Assembly: GCF_012985465.1 (NCBI RefSeq)
Contig: NZ_JAAQWN010000003.1
Coordinates: forward strand, 186,001 to 250,000
Direction: 5' to 3'
DNA: 64,000 nt
Source: Pseudomonas sp. WS 5079
Lineage (GTDB): Bacteria > Pseudomonadota > Gammaproteobacteria > Pseudomonadales > Pseudomonadaceae
In this document: positions 17,506-27,055 of the stretch, in pieces
Layout of the letters: each line of letters starts with the position of its first letter
Position numbering within the stretch: the first letter of the stretch is position 1
Translations under genes and position numbers: made by a program
The notes under the pieces: model-generated
Told to the model about the DNA's origin: nothing
Seen by the model: only the letters and a program-made list of their open reading frames with translations
The model's database searches: none

Positions 17506-19721
17506 CGGTTGAACAAACCTTTGAGGGCGTCTTTGAGCTTGGGATTGACCTTGTCGAGCTTCTCTTCAATCTTCTCGCTGAGCTTGTTGCCCGCCACTTT
17601 AGCGGCCACCTGGCCCAGGCCGTCCTTGTCCAGGCGGCAGGCCTTGGCACCTAGCTCCAACGGGCCACGGCAGCGCAGCGGTACTTCGATGCCCTGGAAG
17701 TTCGAGCCGACCTGGCAGGCCGGGTCCGGCATGTCGCGCTTGTCGCCTTCGACGATGATGCCCACGCGGTAGTCCATGCCCAGTACGCGCAGGTCCACGT
17801 CGCCATTGCCGTTGACGGTCAGGCCGGGGATGCGCACTTTCAGGTCCGGATTACTGGCCACGCCATTACGCAAGGTCAGGTTGCCCTTGAGTTCCTGGAA
17901 CGGAGTGTCCTTGCTGCGCGGTGTGGCGGCCAGGGTCTTGCGGTTGAGCAGGGCAATGCCGGTGCACAGCTGTTGCTCAAGGTTGGCATTGAGCAGCACA
18001 CCATTGTTGATGACGAAGCTGGCGGTGCCGTTGAGGCTGTCGATCAGCGCTTTCTGGCTGTTGCCACGCCCGCTCAGGTTGCTGTCGAGGGTGATCTGGC
18101 CCTTGACCGGCGGGGTTTGCCCCTGGGCCTGCAGGATCCGCTCGACCGGCACTTGCTTGATTTTGGTTTGTAGCGCCAGCACCGGCACATCCTCCCGTGC
18201 ATCGAGGCTGCCGCTGGCCTGGAACGTGCCGTTGTAGAGACCGCCGCTCAAGGTGTCGAGCTTGAGTTGGCCACCCTGGCCGGAGGCCTTGAGTGCTGCA
18301 TTCTCGATGGGCAACTGGCTCAGGGTCAGTTGGCCGAAGGACAGGTCGGCAATCACGTCCAGGCTGCGCAGGCGCGCCAGCGGGAGCAGCTTGTCGGTGC
18401 TCCAGGCGCCTTTGGTCGGCGCGTCCGGCAACGGCGTGGTGCCACCGGCGGCCATGGCCCCGGCTTCGCTGCTCTGCACCTCGGCCTTGCGCGCAACGGC
18501 GGCGCTGTTGGCGGCCTCGGACTTGGCGGGCAGGTAGTGGTCGGCATTGAACGTGTCGGCCTTCAACTGCACGCGCAGGGCTTGCTTGGCAAAGTCCTCC
18601 ACCGCCAGGCGCCCGGTGAAGGTGCTGCCATCGACTTTGAGGTTGAGGTCTTCCAGGGCCATGCTCGACGGCGTGCCTTGCAGGCGGCTGACCAGTTCGA
18701 CCTTGCTCAGGCTCTCTGGGGCCATGGCCGGTAGCGGCTGGCCGACGCTGTCGAGGAACTTGGCCAGGTCAAACTGGGCAATCGACAGGGCGCCGCTGAT
18801 CTGCGGGGTTTTATCCAGGTCGTTGACCTTCAGTTCGCCCAGTGCCCGCAGTTGGTTGAGCGAGAGCTTGAGGCCGGTCCACTCGGCAATGTTTGCCGAC
18901 AGGTCCACCAGCAACTGGCCCTGGGTGGCAAACGTCACGGTCTTGCCTTGCAGCGGCTCGCCAGTGGCTTCGCCTGCGATTTTCATGTCTTCGAACTGAT
19001 AGCGCTTGAGGGCACGATCAAAACGCAGCTCGCCGTTGAGCTCGCTCTTGACCCGCATTACCGGCTGGTTGCTGCCGAAGAACGCGGTGAGCTTGACCGG
19101 AATGCTTGCGCCTTCATGCACGGCACCGGTGCTCAGTTGGATGCTTTCGGCGCTGAACTGCTTGCCGGTCTGCTCGTCGTTGTACTCGATGCGGGCGTTG
19201 TTGACAGTCAGGCTGTCGATGTCCAGGCGGATCGGCTGGGCCGGTTTCTCCGGCGCTGGCGCCGTGGTTGGCGCAGTCGTCGCGGGTGCATCGGCGGTAC
19301 CGGTAGCCACGACGGGCGGTGCCTTGCCGATATCTTCCCAGTTGCCATGGCCTTGCTTGTCGCGGGTCAGGCGCAGGTTCAGGCCCTCGACGCGCACATC
19401 GCTCATCTGCACTTCGCGGCGCAGCAGCGGCAGCACGCGTACCGACAGGCCGAGCATCTGCAGGTCGGCAAACGGTTGGGCAGGATTGCTCAGGGTAGCC
19501 ACGCTGGCTTCATGCAACTCCAGGCCCAGCCAGGGGAACAGGCTCCAGCCGATATCGCCATTGAGCGTCAGCTCGATGTGGGCCTTGTCGCGGGCAATCT
19601 GGCGAATCTCGTCTTTATAGTCGTTGGGATCGAAGAGGTGGGTCAGGGCAAAGCCCAGAGCCACAATGATCAGCAACAGCCCGAGAAGTACCAGACCCAG
19701 GATTTTGCCGAACGCTTTCAT
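17502..19721 (-). CDS. AsmA family protein
   Basis: The protein has 739 residues, with one N-terminal membrane anchor (MKAFGKILGLVLLGLLLIIV) and a long periplasmic part. The AsmA N-terminal domain (DPNDYKDEIRQIARDKAHIELTL) is present, and the C-terminal AsmA_2 region includes RKTLAATPRSKDTPFQELKG. A Pro/Ala/Thr-rich linker (about 137-165) separates domains. AsmA proteins affect outer-membrane lipid balance, probably as bridge-like lipid carriers. It is first in the asmA-mutY-yggX operon. Confidence 0.9.
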   Translation of the reverse strand: MKAFGKILGLVLLGLLLIIVALGFALTHLFDPNDYKDEIRQIARDKAHIELTLNGDIGWSLFPWLGLELHEASVATLSNPAQPFADLQMLGLSVRVLPLLRREVQMSDVRVEGLNLRLTRDKQGHGNWEDIGKAPPVVATGTADAPATTAPTTAPAPEKPAQPIRLDIDSLTVNNARIEYNDEQTGKQFSAESIQLSTGAVHEGASIPVKLTAFFGSNQPVMRVKSELNGELRFDRALKRYQFEDMKIAGEATGEPLQGKTVTFATQGQLLVDLSANIAEWTGLKLSLNQLRALGELKVNDLDKTPQISGALSIAQFDLAKFLDSVGQPLPAMAPESLSKVELVSRLQGTPSSMALEDLNLKVDGSTFTGRLAVEDFAKQALRVQLKADTFNADHYLPAKSEAANSAAVARKAEVQSSEAGAMAAGGTTPLPDAPTKGAWSTDKLLPLARLRSLDVIADLSFGQLTLSQLPIENAALKASGQGGQLKLDTLSGGLYNGTFQASGSLDAREDVPVLALQTKIKQVPVERILQAQGQTPPVKGQITLDSNLSGRGNSQKALIDSLNGTASFVINNGVLLNANLEQQLCTGIALLNRKTLAATPRSKDTPFQELKGNLTLRNGVASNPDLKVRIPGLTVNGNGDVDLRVLGMDYRVGIIVEGDKRDMPDPACQVGSNFQGIEVPLRCRGPLELGAKACRLDKDGLGQVAAKVAGNKLSEKIEEKLDKVNPKLKDALKGLFNR

Positions 19722-20017
19722 GGGCGAGTCCTTGTGTGTCGATTTTAAAATTTAGCCGCAGAGTATAACGCCGCGAGGTCCACGGCTGTTTACGCATCGT
19801 TACATAGTGTCAAACAAAACAGATGAACCGAAAAAGGTAGTGTCAGTTTGGTTTCTCTCGCTGCGCCAGATGCTAATCTTTGCGCGTTCGCCCGCCTTCT
19901 GCGACGAAACGTCGCGCTTACAAGGAGCTTCACTCGACAAAACGGCCACGCATTGCGTGCAAAGGCCGAGGAGGAGAGCGCCTGGCGAACACAGACCAAT
20001 AACTGGGGGAAACACCA

Positions 20018-21679
20018 ATGAACACTAGCACTGCGGCCGGCGTTACTGCTGCGCAGCCTGCGTTCCTGTCCAAGGAGCGCATCATCGCCAAGCCCGGTTT
20101 CAACCGCTGGCTGGTTCCGCCGGCCGCCCTGGCCATCCACTTGTGCATCGGCATGGCCTACGGCTTCTCGGTGTTCTGGCTGCCACTGTCCAAGGCGCTG
20201 GGTGTGACCGCGCCGGTGGCTTGTGCGCCGGACATGAGTTTTATCGCGCAGATCTTCTCGTCGTCCTGCGACTGGCCGATTTCCATGCTGGGCTGGATCT
20301 ACACCCTGTTCTTCATCTTCCTGGGCTGCTCGGCAGCGATCTGGGGCGGCTGGCTGGAACACGCCGGGCCGCGCAAGGCCGGTGTGGTCTCGGCACTGTG
20401 CTGGTGTGGTGGCCTGCTGATCTCGGCGCTGGGGATCTATACCCACCAGATCTGGCTGATGTGGCTCGGCTCCGGGGTCATTGGCGGTATCGGCCTGGGC
20501 CTGGGCTATATCTCGCCGGTCTCGACCCTGATCAAGTGGTTCCCGGACAAGCGCGGCATGGCCACCGGCATGGCGATCATGGGCTTTGGCGGCGGGGCGA
20601 TGGTCGGTGCGCCGCTGGCGGCAGCGCTGATGGGCCACTTTGCCTCGCCGACCGGCGTGGGCGTGTGGCAGAGCTTTTTGGTAATGGCCGCGATCTACTT
20701 CGTGTTCATGATCGGCGGTGCCTTGTCCTACCGTGTGCCACCGACCGGCTGGAAGCCTGAGGGCTGGACCGCGCCGGCGAAAAAAGCCAGCAACGCGATG
20801 ATCACCCACCGTCACGTGCACGTGAACGTGGCCTGGAAAACCCCGCAATTTCGCCTGGTCTGGCTGGTGCTGTGTCTGAACGTATCGGCCGGTATCGGCA
20901 TCCTCGGCATGGCGTCGCCGCTGTTGCAGGAAGTGTTTGGCGGCAAGCTGCTGGGCGTGGACGTGCCATTTGGTCAACTGGATGCCGGGCAACTGGCCTC
21001 CATCGCCGCCATCGCGGCGGGTTTCACCGGGCTGCTGAGCCTGTTCAACATTGGTGGGCGGTTCTTCTGGGCGTCGTTTTCCGACTACCTGGGCCGTAAG
21101 AACACCTACTTCGTGTTCTTCGCCCTGGGCTTTGCCCTGTATGCGCTGATCCCGAACCTCGGCCACCTGGGCAACGTCTCGCTGTTCGTGGCGGCGTTCT
21201 GCATCATCCTGTCGATGTACGGCGGCGGCTTCGCGACCGTACCGGCCTACCTGGCGGACCTGTTCGGCACGCAAATGGTCGGCGCGATCCACGGTCGCCT
21301 GCTCACCGCCTGGGCGGCGGCCGGCGTGCTGGGCCCGGTGTTGGTGAACTACTTGCGTGAGTATCAGTTGAGCATCGGCGTCGAACGCGCTGCGGCCTAT
21401 GACATCACCTTGTACATCCTCGCCGGCCTGCTGGTGCTGGGCTTTATCTGCAACCTGCTGGTACGCCCGGTGGCCGACAAGTACTTCATGACCGACGCCG
21501 AACTGGCTGCCGAACAGGCCCTGGGCCATGACAAGGGCGCTGATGCCAGCACTTCCCTGGAGTGGAAAGCAGCCTCTGGCACCGTGCCATTGGCCATTGC
21601 TGCCTGGCTGGTTGTAGGTATCCCGCTGGCGTGGGGCGTGTGGGTGACCTTGCAGAAGACTGCAGTGCTATTCCACTGA
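20018..21679 (+). CDS. MFS transporter of the oxalate/formate antiporter (OFA) type
   Basis: The protein has 553 residues and about 12-14 membrane segments. It begins with a long cytoplasmic tail, then GFNRWLVPPAALAIHLCIGM and GFSVFWLPLSKALG, typical of OFA/YhjX-type carriers. The motif FSDYLGRKNTYF between the two halves is the MFS A-motif. The C-terminal extension has one more membrane helix. Substrates are probably small monocarboxylates or dicarboxylates. A 296-base divergent gap separates it from asmA, and GGGGGAAACACC precedes its ATG. Confidence 0.8.
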   Translation: MNTSTAAGVTAAQPAFLSKERIIAKPGFNRWLVPPAALAIHLCIGMAYGFSVFWLPLSKALGVTAPVACAPDMSFIAQIFSSSCDWPISMLGWIYTLFFIFLGCSAAIWGGWLEHAGPRKAGVVSALCWCGGLLISALGIYTHQIWLMWLGSGVIGGIGLGLGYISPVSTLIKWFPDKRGMATGMAIMGFGGGAMVGAPLAAALMGHFASPTGVGVWQSFLVMAAIYFVFMIGGALSYRVPPTGWKPEGWTAPAKKASNAMITHRHVHVNVAWKTPQFRLVWLVLCLNVSAGIGILGMASPLLQEVFGGKLLGVDVPFGQLDAGQLASIAAIAAGFTGLLSLFNIGGRFFWASFSDYLGRKNTYFVFFALGFALYALIPNLGHLGNVSLFVAAFCIILSMYGGGFATVPAYLADLFGTQMVGAIHGRLLTAWAAAGVLGPVLVNYLREYQLSIGVERAAAYDITLYILAGLLVLGFICNLLVRPVADKYFMTDAELAAEQALGHDKGADASTSLEWKAASGTVPLAIAAWLVVGIPLAWGVWVTLQKTAVLFH

Positions 21680-21689
21680 TGTAAAAACC

Positions 21690-21772
21690 TGTAGGAGCCG
21701 GCTTGCCGGCGATGGCGTCAGTAAGGTCGATGCTGATCTTGCGAATGCTTCGCCGGCAAGCCGGCTCCTACA
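21690..21772. repeat. REP palindrome pair
   Basis: TGTAGGAGCCGGCTTGCCGG and CCGGCAAGCCGGCTCCTACA flank about 40 bases, in the gap between the MFS gene and hisB. Confidence 0.85.
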
Positions 21773-21873
21773 AGGGTTGTTGCGTGCTTGTCGGGGGTTG
21801 TATGCACATGTCTATCCCCGACAGGCCGTCAGTCTTATCCCGTTCGATGTTTCTGTTTAGCGCCCGCAGCCCC

Positions 21874-21879
21874 TATAAT
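21874..21879 (+). promoter_or_regulatory. -10 box of the hisB promoter
   Basis: A perfect TATAAT lies 38 bases before the hisB ATG. No good -35 is visible 17 bases upstream. Confidence 0.5.
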
Positions 21880-21917
21880 GGCCACCTTTTTCGCCCAATG
21901 ATTTTGCGGAGCTGGTG

Positions 21918-22511
21918 ATGGCCGAACGTAAGGCGTCCGTCGAGCGCGACACTCTGGAAACCCAGATCAAAGCCTCGATCAACCTGGATGGCACCGGAAA
22001 GGCCCGATTTGATATCGGTGTCCCTTTTCTTGAGCACATGCTGGATCAAATCGCCCGTCATGGGCTGATCGACCTGGATATCGTCAGCAAGGGCGACCTG
22101 CATATCGACGACCACCACACCGTGGAGGATGTCGGTATCACCCTCGGCCAGGCGTTTGCCAAGGCCATCGGCGACAAAAAAGGCATCCGCCGTTACGGCC
22201 ATGCCTATGTCCCGCTGGATGAGGCGCTGTCGCGTGTGGTCATCGACTTCTCGGGCCGCCCAGGCCTGCAGATGCACGTGCCTTACACCCGCGCCACGGT
22301 GGGTGGCTTTGACGTGGACCTGTTCCAGGAATTCTTCCAGGGCTTCGTCAACCACGCCCTGGTCAGCCTGCACATCGACAACCTGCGCGGCACCAACACC
22401 CACCACCAGATCGAAACCGTGTTCAAGGCTTTCGGCCGCGCCCTGCGCATGGCGGTGGAGCTGGATGACCGCATGGCCGGGCAAATGCCGTCGACCAAGG
22501 GCGTTCTGTAA
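21918..22511 (+). CDS. hisB: Imidazoleglycerol-phosphate dehydratase
   Basis: This 197-residue monofunctional HisB catalyses the sixth step of histidine synthesis. The metal-binding motifs [18 protein letters not shown] and the second THHQIE motif are present. The ATG at 21918 was preferred over the GTG directly before it because GGAG (21908-21911) sits at the right distance. The stop overlaps the hisH start by one base (TAATG). Confidence 0.98.
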   Translation: MAERKASVERDTLETQIKASINLDGTGKARFDIGVPFLEHMLDQIARHGLIDLDIVSKGDLHIDDHHTVEDVGITLGQAFAKAIGDKKGIRRYGHAYVPLDEALSRVVIDFSGRPGLQMHVPYTRATVGGFDVDLFQEFFQGFVNHALVSLHIDNLRGTNTHHQIETVFKAFGRALRMAVELDDRMAGQMPSTKGVL

Positions 22512-23149
22512 TGCAGACGGTCGCGGTTATCGACTACGGCATGGGCAACCTGCATTCGGTGGCCAAGGCCCTCGAACACGTCGGTGCCGGCAAGGTGCTG
22601 ATCACCAGCGATGCGCAGGTGATCCGCGAAGCCGACCGCGTGGTGTTCCCCGGTGTGGGCGCGATTCGCGACTGCATGGCCGAAATCCGCCGCCTGGGCT
22701 TTGACAGCCTGGTGCGCGAAGTCAGCCAGGACCGGCCGTTCCTCGGGATCTGCGTGGGCATGCAAGCCTTGCTCGATCGCAGTGAAGAGAATGGCGGCGT
22801 CGACTGCATCGGCCTGTTCCCAGGCGCGGTGAAGTTTTTCGGCAAGGATCTGCACGAAGACGGCGAACACCTGAAAGTCCCGCACATGGGCTGGAACGAA
22901 GTGCGCCGCACCGTCGATCACCCGTTGTGGCACGACATCCCGGACATGGCGCGTTTCTACTTCGTGCACAGCTACTACATTGCCGCCGGTAACCCGCGCC
23001 AGGTGGTGGGTGGCGGGCACTACGGCGTCGATTTCGCCGCAGCCCTGGCCGAAGGCTCGCGCTTTGCCGTGCAGTTCCACCCGGAGAAAAGCCATACCCA
23101 TGGCCTGCAGTTGCTGCAGAACTTCGCCAGCTGGGACGGGCGCTGGTAA
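22511..23149 (+). CDS. hisH: Imidazole glycerol phosphate synthase, glutaminase subunit
   Basis: This 212-residue class I glutaminase has its nucleophile Cys81 in GICVGMQ and the His-Glu pair in VQFHPEKSH near residue 191. It supplies ammonia to HisF, encoded three genes downstream. The stop overlaps the following DUF2164 gene by one base. Confidence 0.98.
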   Translation: MQTVAVIDYGMGNLHSVAKALEHVGAGKVLITSDAQVIREADRVVFPGVGAIRDCMAEIRRLGFDSLVREVSQDRPFLGICVGMQALLDRSEENGGVDCIGLFPGAVKFFGKDLHEDGEHLKVPHMGWNEVRRTVDHPLWHDIPDMARFYFVHSYYIAAGNPRQVVGGGHYGVDFAAALAEGSRFAVQFHPEKSHTHGLQLLQNFASWDGRW

Positions 23150-23406
23150 TGGCCAAGAAGATCAAGCCGCCGATCCTCAACCTCACTCCCCAGCAGGAGA
23201 GTGAGGCGACCGACAAGATCAAGCGTTTCATGGAAGACCGCTTCGAGCTCCGTCTCGGGTCGTTCGAGGTGGCTGAGATCCTCGAACTGTTCACCACTGA
23301 AATTGCTCCGCACTATTACAACAGGGCGATTTTCGATGTGCAGACGCACCTTAAAGAAAGGTTCGAGAGCATCGAAAGCGACTTGTGGGCGCTCGAAAAA
23401 CCCTGA
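23149..23406 (+). CDS. DUF2164 family protein
   Basis: This 85-residue protein is encoded between hisH and hisA. It is strongly charged and helical (ILNLTPQQESEATDKIKRFM, AEILELFTTEIAPHYYNRAI), which matches DUF2164. No catalytic motif is visible. Its start overlaps the hisH stop (TAATG), so it is translated with the his genes. Whether it acts in the pathway is unknown. Confidence 0.85.
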   Translation: MAKKIKPPILNLTPQQESEATDKIKRFMEDRFELRLGSFEVAEILELFTTEIAPHYYNRAIFDVQTHLKERFESIESDLWALEKP

Positions 23407-23445
23407 TTTTCCGAGCAATGCTGAATATCGAATAAGGTTTGCCAG

Positions 23446-24183
23446 ATGCTGATTATCCCCGCTATCGATCTCAAGGACGGCGCTTGCGTACGTCTGCGCC
23501 AGGGCCGCATGGAAGATTCCACGGTGTTCTCCGATGACCCGGTGAGCATGGCTGCCAAGTGGGTGGAGGGCGGCTGCCGTCGCCTGCATCTGGTGGACTT
23601 GAACGGCGCCTTCGAAGGCCAGCCGGTCAATGGCGAAGTGGTGACGGCCATCGCCAAGCGCTACCCGAACCTGCCGATCCAGATCGGTGGCGGTATCCGC
23701 TCCCTGGAAACCATCGAGCACTACGTCAAGGCGGGCGTGAGCTACGTGATCATCGGCACCAAGGCCGTGAAAGACCCGGCCTTCGTCGCCGAGGCCTGCC
23801 GCGCGTTCCCGGGCAAGGTCATCGTGGGCCTGGACGCCAAGGATGGTTTCGTCGCTACAGACGGCTGGGCGCAAATCAGCACCGTGCAGGTAATCGACCT
23901 GGCCAAGCAGTTCGAAGCCGACGGTGTGTCCGCCATCGTTTATACCGACATCGCCAAAGACGGCATGATGCAGGGCTGCAACGTACCGTTTACCGCGGCG
24001 CTGGCGGCTGCCACCAAAATCCCGGTGATCGCTTCCGGTGGTATCCACAACCTGGGCGATATCAAGTCGCTGCTGGACGCCAAGGCGCCGGGGATCATTG
24101 GCGCCATCACTGGCCGCGCGATCTACGAAGGCACCCTGGACGTCGCCGAAGCCCAGGCTTACTGCGATGCCTACAAAGGCTGA
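23446..24183 (+). CDS. hisA: ProFAR isomerase
   Basis: This 245-residue (beta/alpha)8 barrel has catalytic Asp8 in IPAIDLKDG and a second Asp in YTDIAKDGM, with the phosphate motifs GGGIRS and SGGIHN. It catalyses the Amadori isomerisation that makes PRFAR, the substrate of HisHF. Confidence 0.98.
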   Translation: MLIIPAIDLKDGACVRLRQGRMEDSTVFSDDPVSMAAKWVEGGCRRLHLVDLNGAFEGQPVNGEVVTAIAKRYPNLPIQIGGGIRSLETIEHYVKAGVSYVIIGTKAVKDPAFVAEACRAFPGKVIVGLDAKDGFVATDGWAQISTVQVIDLAKQFEADGVSAIVYTDIAKDGMMQGCNVPFTAALAAATKIPVIASGGIHNLGDIKSLLDAKAPGIIGAITGRAIYEGTLDVAEAQAYCDAYKG

Positions 24184-24192
24184 GGACTGACC

Positions 24193-24963
24193 ATGGCGCT
24201 GGCCAAACGCATCATCCCTTGCCTGGACGTCGACAACGGTCGGGTGGTCAAGGGCGTCAAGTTCGAGAACATCCGTGACGCCGGCGACCCGGTGGAAATT
24301 GCCCGTCGCTACGACGAGCAGGGCGCCGACGAGATTACCTTTCTCGACATCACCGCCAGCGTCGACGGCCGCGACACCACGCTCCATACCGTGGAGCGCA
24401 TGGCCAGCCAGGTGTTTATCCCGCTGACCGTGGGCGGTGGCGTGCGCACCGTGCAAGACATCCGCAACCTGCTTAACGCGGGTGCAGACAAGGTTTCGAT
24501 CAACACTGCGGCGGTGTTCAACCCGGAGTTTGTCGGCGAGGCCGCGCAGCATTTCGGTTCACAATGCATCGTCGTCGCCATCGACGCCAAGAAAGTCTCA
24601 GGCCCCGGTGAAACCCCGCGTTGGGAGATCTTCACCCACGGCGGGCGCAAGCCTACCGGCCTGGATGCGGTGGAGTGGGCGATGAAGATGGAAGGCCTGG
24701 GCGCCGGTGAGATTTTGCTGACCAGCATGGACCAGGACGGCATGAAAAATGGCTTCGACCTGGGCGTGACCCGCGCCATCAGCGATGCGCTGGGTATTCC
24801 AGTGATTGCGTCCGGTGGGGTGGGCAACCTGCAACACCTGGCCGATGGCGTCATCGAAGGCCACGCCAGTGCGGTGTTGGCGGCGAGCATTTTCCACTTT
24901 GGCGAATACACCGTTCCCGAGGCCAAGGCCTACATGGCTGCACGCGGCATCGTCGTACGCTAA
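24193..24963 (+). CDS. hisF: Imidazole glycerol phosphate synthase, cyclase subunit
   Basis: This 256-residue barrel has the acidic residues of HisF: Asp12 in [11 protein letters not shown] and an Asp in [11 protein letters not shown]. The phosphate motifs GGGVRT and SGGVGN are present. It forms the synthase with HisH. A GAGGA lies before the ATG at 24193. The gap to hisA is 9 bases. Confidence 0.98.
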   Translation: MALAKRIIPCLDVDNGRVVKGVKFENIRDAGDPVEIARRYDEQGADEITFLDITASVDGRDTTLHTVERMASQVFIPLTVGGGVRTVQDIRNLLNAGADKVSINTAAVFNPEFVGEAAQHFGSQCIVVAIDAKKVSGPGETPRWEIFTHGGRKPTGLDAVEWAMKMEGLGAGEILLTSMDQDGMKNGFDLGVTRAISDALGIPVIASGGVGNLQHLADGVIEGHASAVLAASIFHFGEYTVPEAKAYMAARGIVVR

Positions 24964-25029
24964 ACGCCACTGGACACCATGACAGGCTCGCGGCACTCTG
25001 GGGCCTGCCATGGATTCCGGTAACCCTAC

Positions 25030-25785
25030 ATGTTCAAAGACCTGCTGCTTGCCCTCGCCAGTTCTTCCATTCTGTTGGCGGGCTCGGCCAACGCCGCCGA
25101 GCCTTCCGGCACCTCCCTGGTGCTGCTGACGGAAAACTTTCCGCCTTACAACATGGCGAAAAACGGCAAGAATTTTGCCAAGGACGAGAACATCGAAGGC
25201 ATTGCGGTGGACATTGTCCGCGAGACCTTCAAGCAGGCCGGCATTTCCTACAACCTCACGTTGCGCTTCCCCTGGGAGCGGATCTATAAACTCGCCCTGG
25301 AACAGCCAGGCTACGGCGTATTCGTGATGGCGCGCCTGCCGGACCGCGAAGCGTTGTTCAAGTGGGTCGGACCCATCGGCCCGGATGACTGGGTGCTGCT
25401 GGCCAGGGCCGACAGCAGCATCCAACTGACCGACCTTGAGCACGCCCGCACCTACAAGATCGGTGCCTATAAAGGCGATGCCATTGCCCAGACCCTGGAA
25501 AAACGCGGGCTCAAGCCGATTATCGTGCTGCGCGACCAGGACAATGCGCAAAAGCTCATGGAGGGGCAGATCGACCTCTGGGCCACCGGCGACCCCGCCG
25601 GGCGGTATCTGGCGCGCCAGGTCGGTGTTTCCGGGCTCAAGACGGTGCTGCGCTTCAACAGCGCCCAGCTGTATCTGGCACTGAACAAGGACGTGCCGGA
25701 TGAGGTGGTGGCCAAACTGCAGGCGGCGCTGGACCAGCTACGTAAGGAAGGCGTGGTCGATCAGATCATGGCGCGCTATCTCTAG
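25030..25785 (+). CDS. Periplasmic solute-binding protein (SBP_bac_3-like)
   Basis: The protein has 251 residues with a signal peptide (MFKDLLLALASSSILLAGSANA). The mature part reads like the amino-acid binding family: LVLLTENFPPYN, IAVDIVRETFKQAG, then a C-terminal lobe with YKIGAYKGDAIAQ. It has no cognate permease genes nearby, as is common for orphan members. It follows the his genes by 66 bases and may be cotranscribed. Its TAG stop shares a CTAG with the stop of the convergent 25782-27038 gene. Confidence 0.8.
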   Translation: MFKDLLLALASSSILLAGSANAAEPSGTSLVLLTENFPPYNMAKNGKNFAKDENIEGIAVDIVRETFKQAGISYNLTLRFPWERIYKLALEQPGYGVFVMARLPDREALFKWVGPIGPDDWVLLARADSSIQLTDLEHARTYKIGAYKGDAIAQTLEKRGLKPIIVLRDQDNAQKLMEGQIDLWATGDPAGRYLARQVGVSGLKTVLRFNSAQLYLALNKDVPDEVVAKLQAALDQLRKEGVVDQIMARYL

Positions 25786-27038
25786 CGGTTCATGAGGCAG
25801 GCGCTGGCAACGGCTTGCAAGTGACCGCGCGGTGGGTATTCGCTCCAATACACACTGTCACCGTCGGTGTAGCTGATGCTAGTTGACACTTGCGTACCGT
25901 TTTCCCGCAGCAGCTTGTAATTGCTTTGCACCAGATAGACGGCTACCGCCTTGTGCGCGGGAACTGTGGCGTTGACTTCAAAAGTGGTCGAGCTGGTCCA
26001 CCCTTCGGAGGACGTTTGCGTGTGCGTGAGGCTGCCGCTGAGTTTTGCCGAGACCTTGCCCGAAGCGCCCCACACGTTGAAACCCCATTCAGTGCCAATT
26101 TCGATGGCCGTGGTGTCGGTCAGTGTCTTGAGGCTACTGCCGTTCTGCCCTCGCGTAGCGGTCCATTTGAAGGTCTGGTTCAGCGAGCTGTTGTTATGAC
26201 CAAACCCGACCAATATGTATTTGTCCGATCGTTCCAGTCGGTAAGTGGGGGACGTACGCAGTTGTTGGAGGGGCGACAGATTGGGGTCCGTGACGGTAAA
26301 CCAGGCCAGTTTTGCGATATAGGTCACTTCGGCCTTTTCGAAAGGCGAAGGCTGTCGCTCGCTTGCAAGTGCTGGCGCCGGAGGCGGGGCCTTGGCCTGC
26401 AGGGGGATCTGCATGCGCAATGAATAAGCCGCAATGTGTACCGAGGGTTTGGTATAGCTGGCGACTCCGACAAAGGTTCCTGCCGACAGGTACACCTCGC
26501 CTGCCGCCGCCCCTGGAGGGCTGATGCCCCAGGCGCTGAAGTCCAGCCGGGCGGGGCTGCGCCTGTTGTTCCAGATCGGGTCGCTGATGTATGAGGCAAT
26601 CACCAGATCCGCTCGAACGCACCGGATCGTGTTGAGTGAAGGTTTTTCGTAGCCATCAGTGGCCACCAGTCCCATTGCTACATAGCCGGTGGGTGGAAGC
26701 GGGCGCCAGATGGCCCCGTTCGAATGGGCACTGGAGCCTTTGTCATCCCACACTTTTTCGAACTCGATGGGTGGCATGAGTGCGTTGCCTTTACTGCGCT
26801 CTTCTTCGGTTAGTGCAGGGGCCTCCGATACCACAGCGACCGTGGCTTTATGGTTGATACCGTCGTGTCCGGCAACCGCATGGTCGCCGAGCGGAAAGTA
26901 GTCGGTGAGGAAGTCGGCGGACGGTACCGGGCGCCAAAAACTGACGGGTGATGCGTTGGGTGAACCCTTGTTGTCCCAGAGTCGACTGAACTCCGTTGTG
27001 AAATTAATGAGCAGATTGCCAAATTTTATCGATTCCAT
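25782..27038 (-). CDS. Vps62-domain protein with aerolysin-like C-terminal domain (putative pore-former)
   Basis: This 418-residue protein has no signal peptide. Residues about 5-220 hold three units of the Vps62 type (FSRLWDNKGS..SFWRPVP, FEKVWDDKGS..AIWRPLPPTGY, SDPIWNNRRSPARLDFSAW) with CVRADLV. Residues about 250-418 are Ser/Thr-rich alternating strands (IEIGTEWGFNVWGASGKVSA, SLTHTQTSSEGWTSSTTFEV) as in aerolysin/ETX-MTX2 beta-pore-formers, and include an amphipathic stretch. By family analogy it could be a secreted or lysis-released toxin. The function is inferred from domain appearance only. The base composition looks less GC-rich than neighbouring core genes, suggesting acquisition. 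GGAG precedes its ATG, 18 bases after the end of the upstream degraded frame. Confidence 0.65.
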   Translation of the reverse strand: MESIKFGNLLINFTTEFSRLWDNKGSPNASPVSFWRPVPSADFLTDYFPLGDHAVAGHDGINHKATVAVVSEAPALTEEERSKGNALMPPIEFEKVWDDKGSSAHSNGAIWRPLPPTGYVAMGLVATDGYEKPSLNTIRCVRADLVIASYISDPIWNNRRSPARLDFSAWGISPPGAAAGEVYLSAGTFVGVASYTKPSVHIAAYSLRMQIPLQAKAPPPAPALASERQPSPFEKAEVTYIAKLAWFTVTDPNLSPLQQLRTSPTYRLERSDKYILVGFGHNNSSLNQTFKWTATRGQNGSSLKTLTDTTAIEIGTEWGFNVWGASGKVSAKLSGSLTHTQTSSEGWTSSTTFEVNATVPAHKAVAVYLVQSNYKLLRENGTQVSTSISYTDGDSVYWSEYPPRGHLQAVASACLMNR

Positions 27039-27055
27039 TCGTGGGGCTCCGGTTG

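Noticed and set aside
19790..21529. Long minus-strand open frame opposite the MFS gene
   Set aside because: It is a shadow of a GC-rich gene. Its translation is rich in His, Arg, Gln and Gly with no domain, while the plus frame is a clean transporter.
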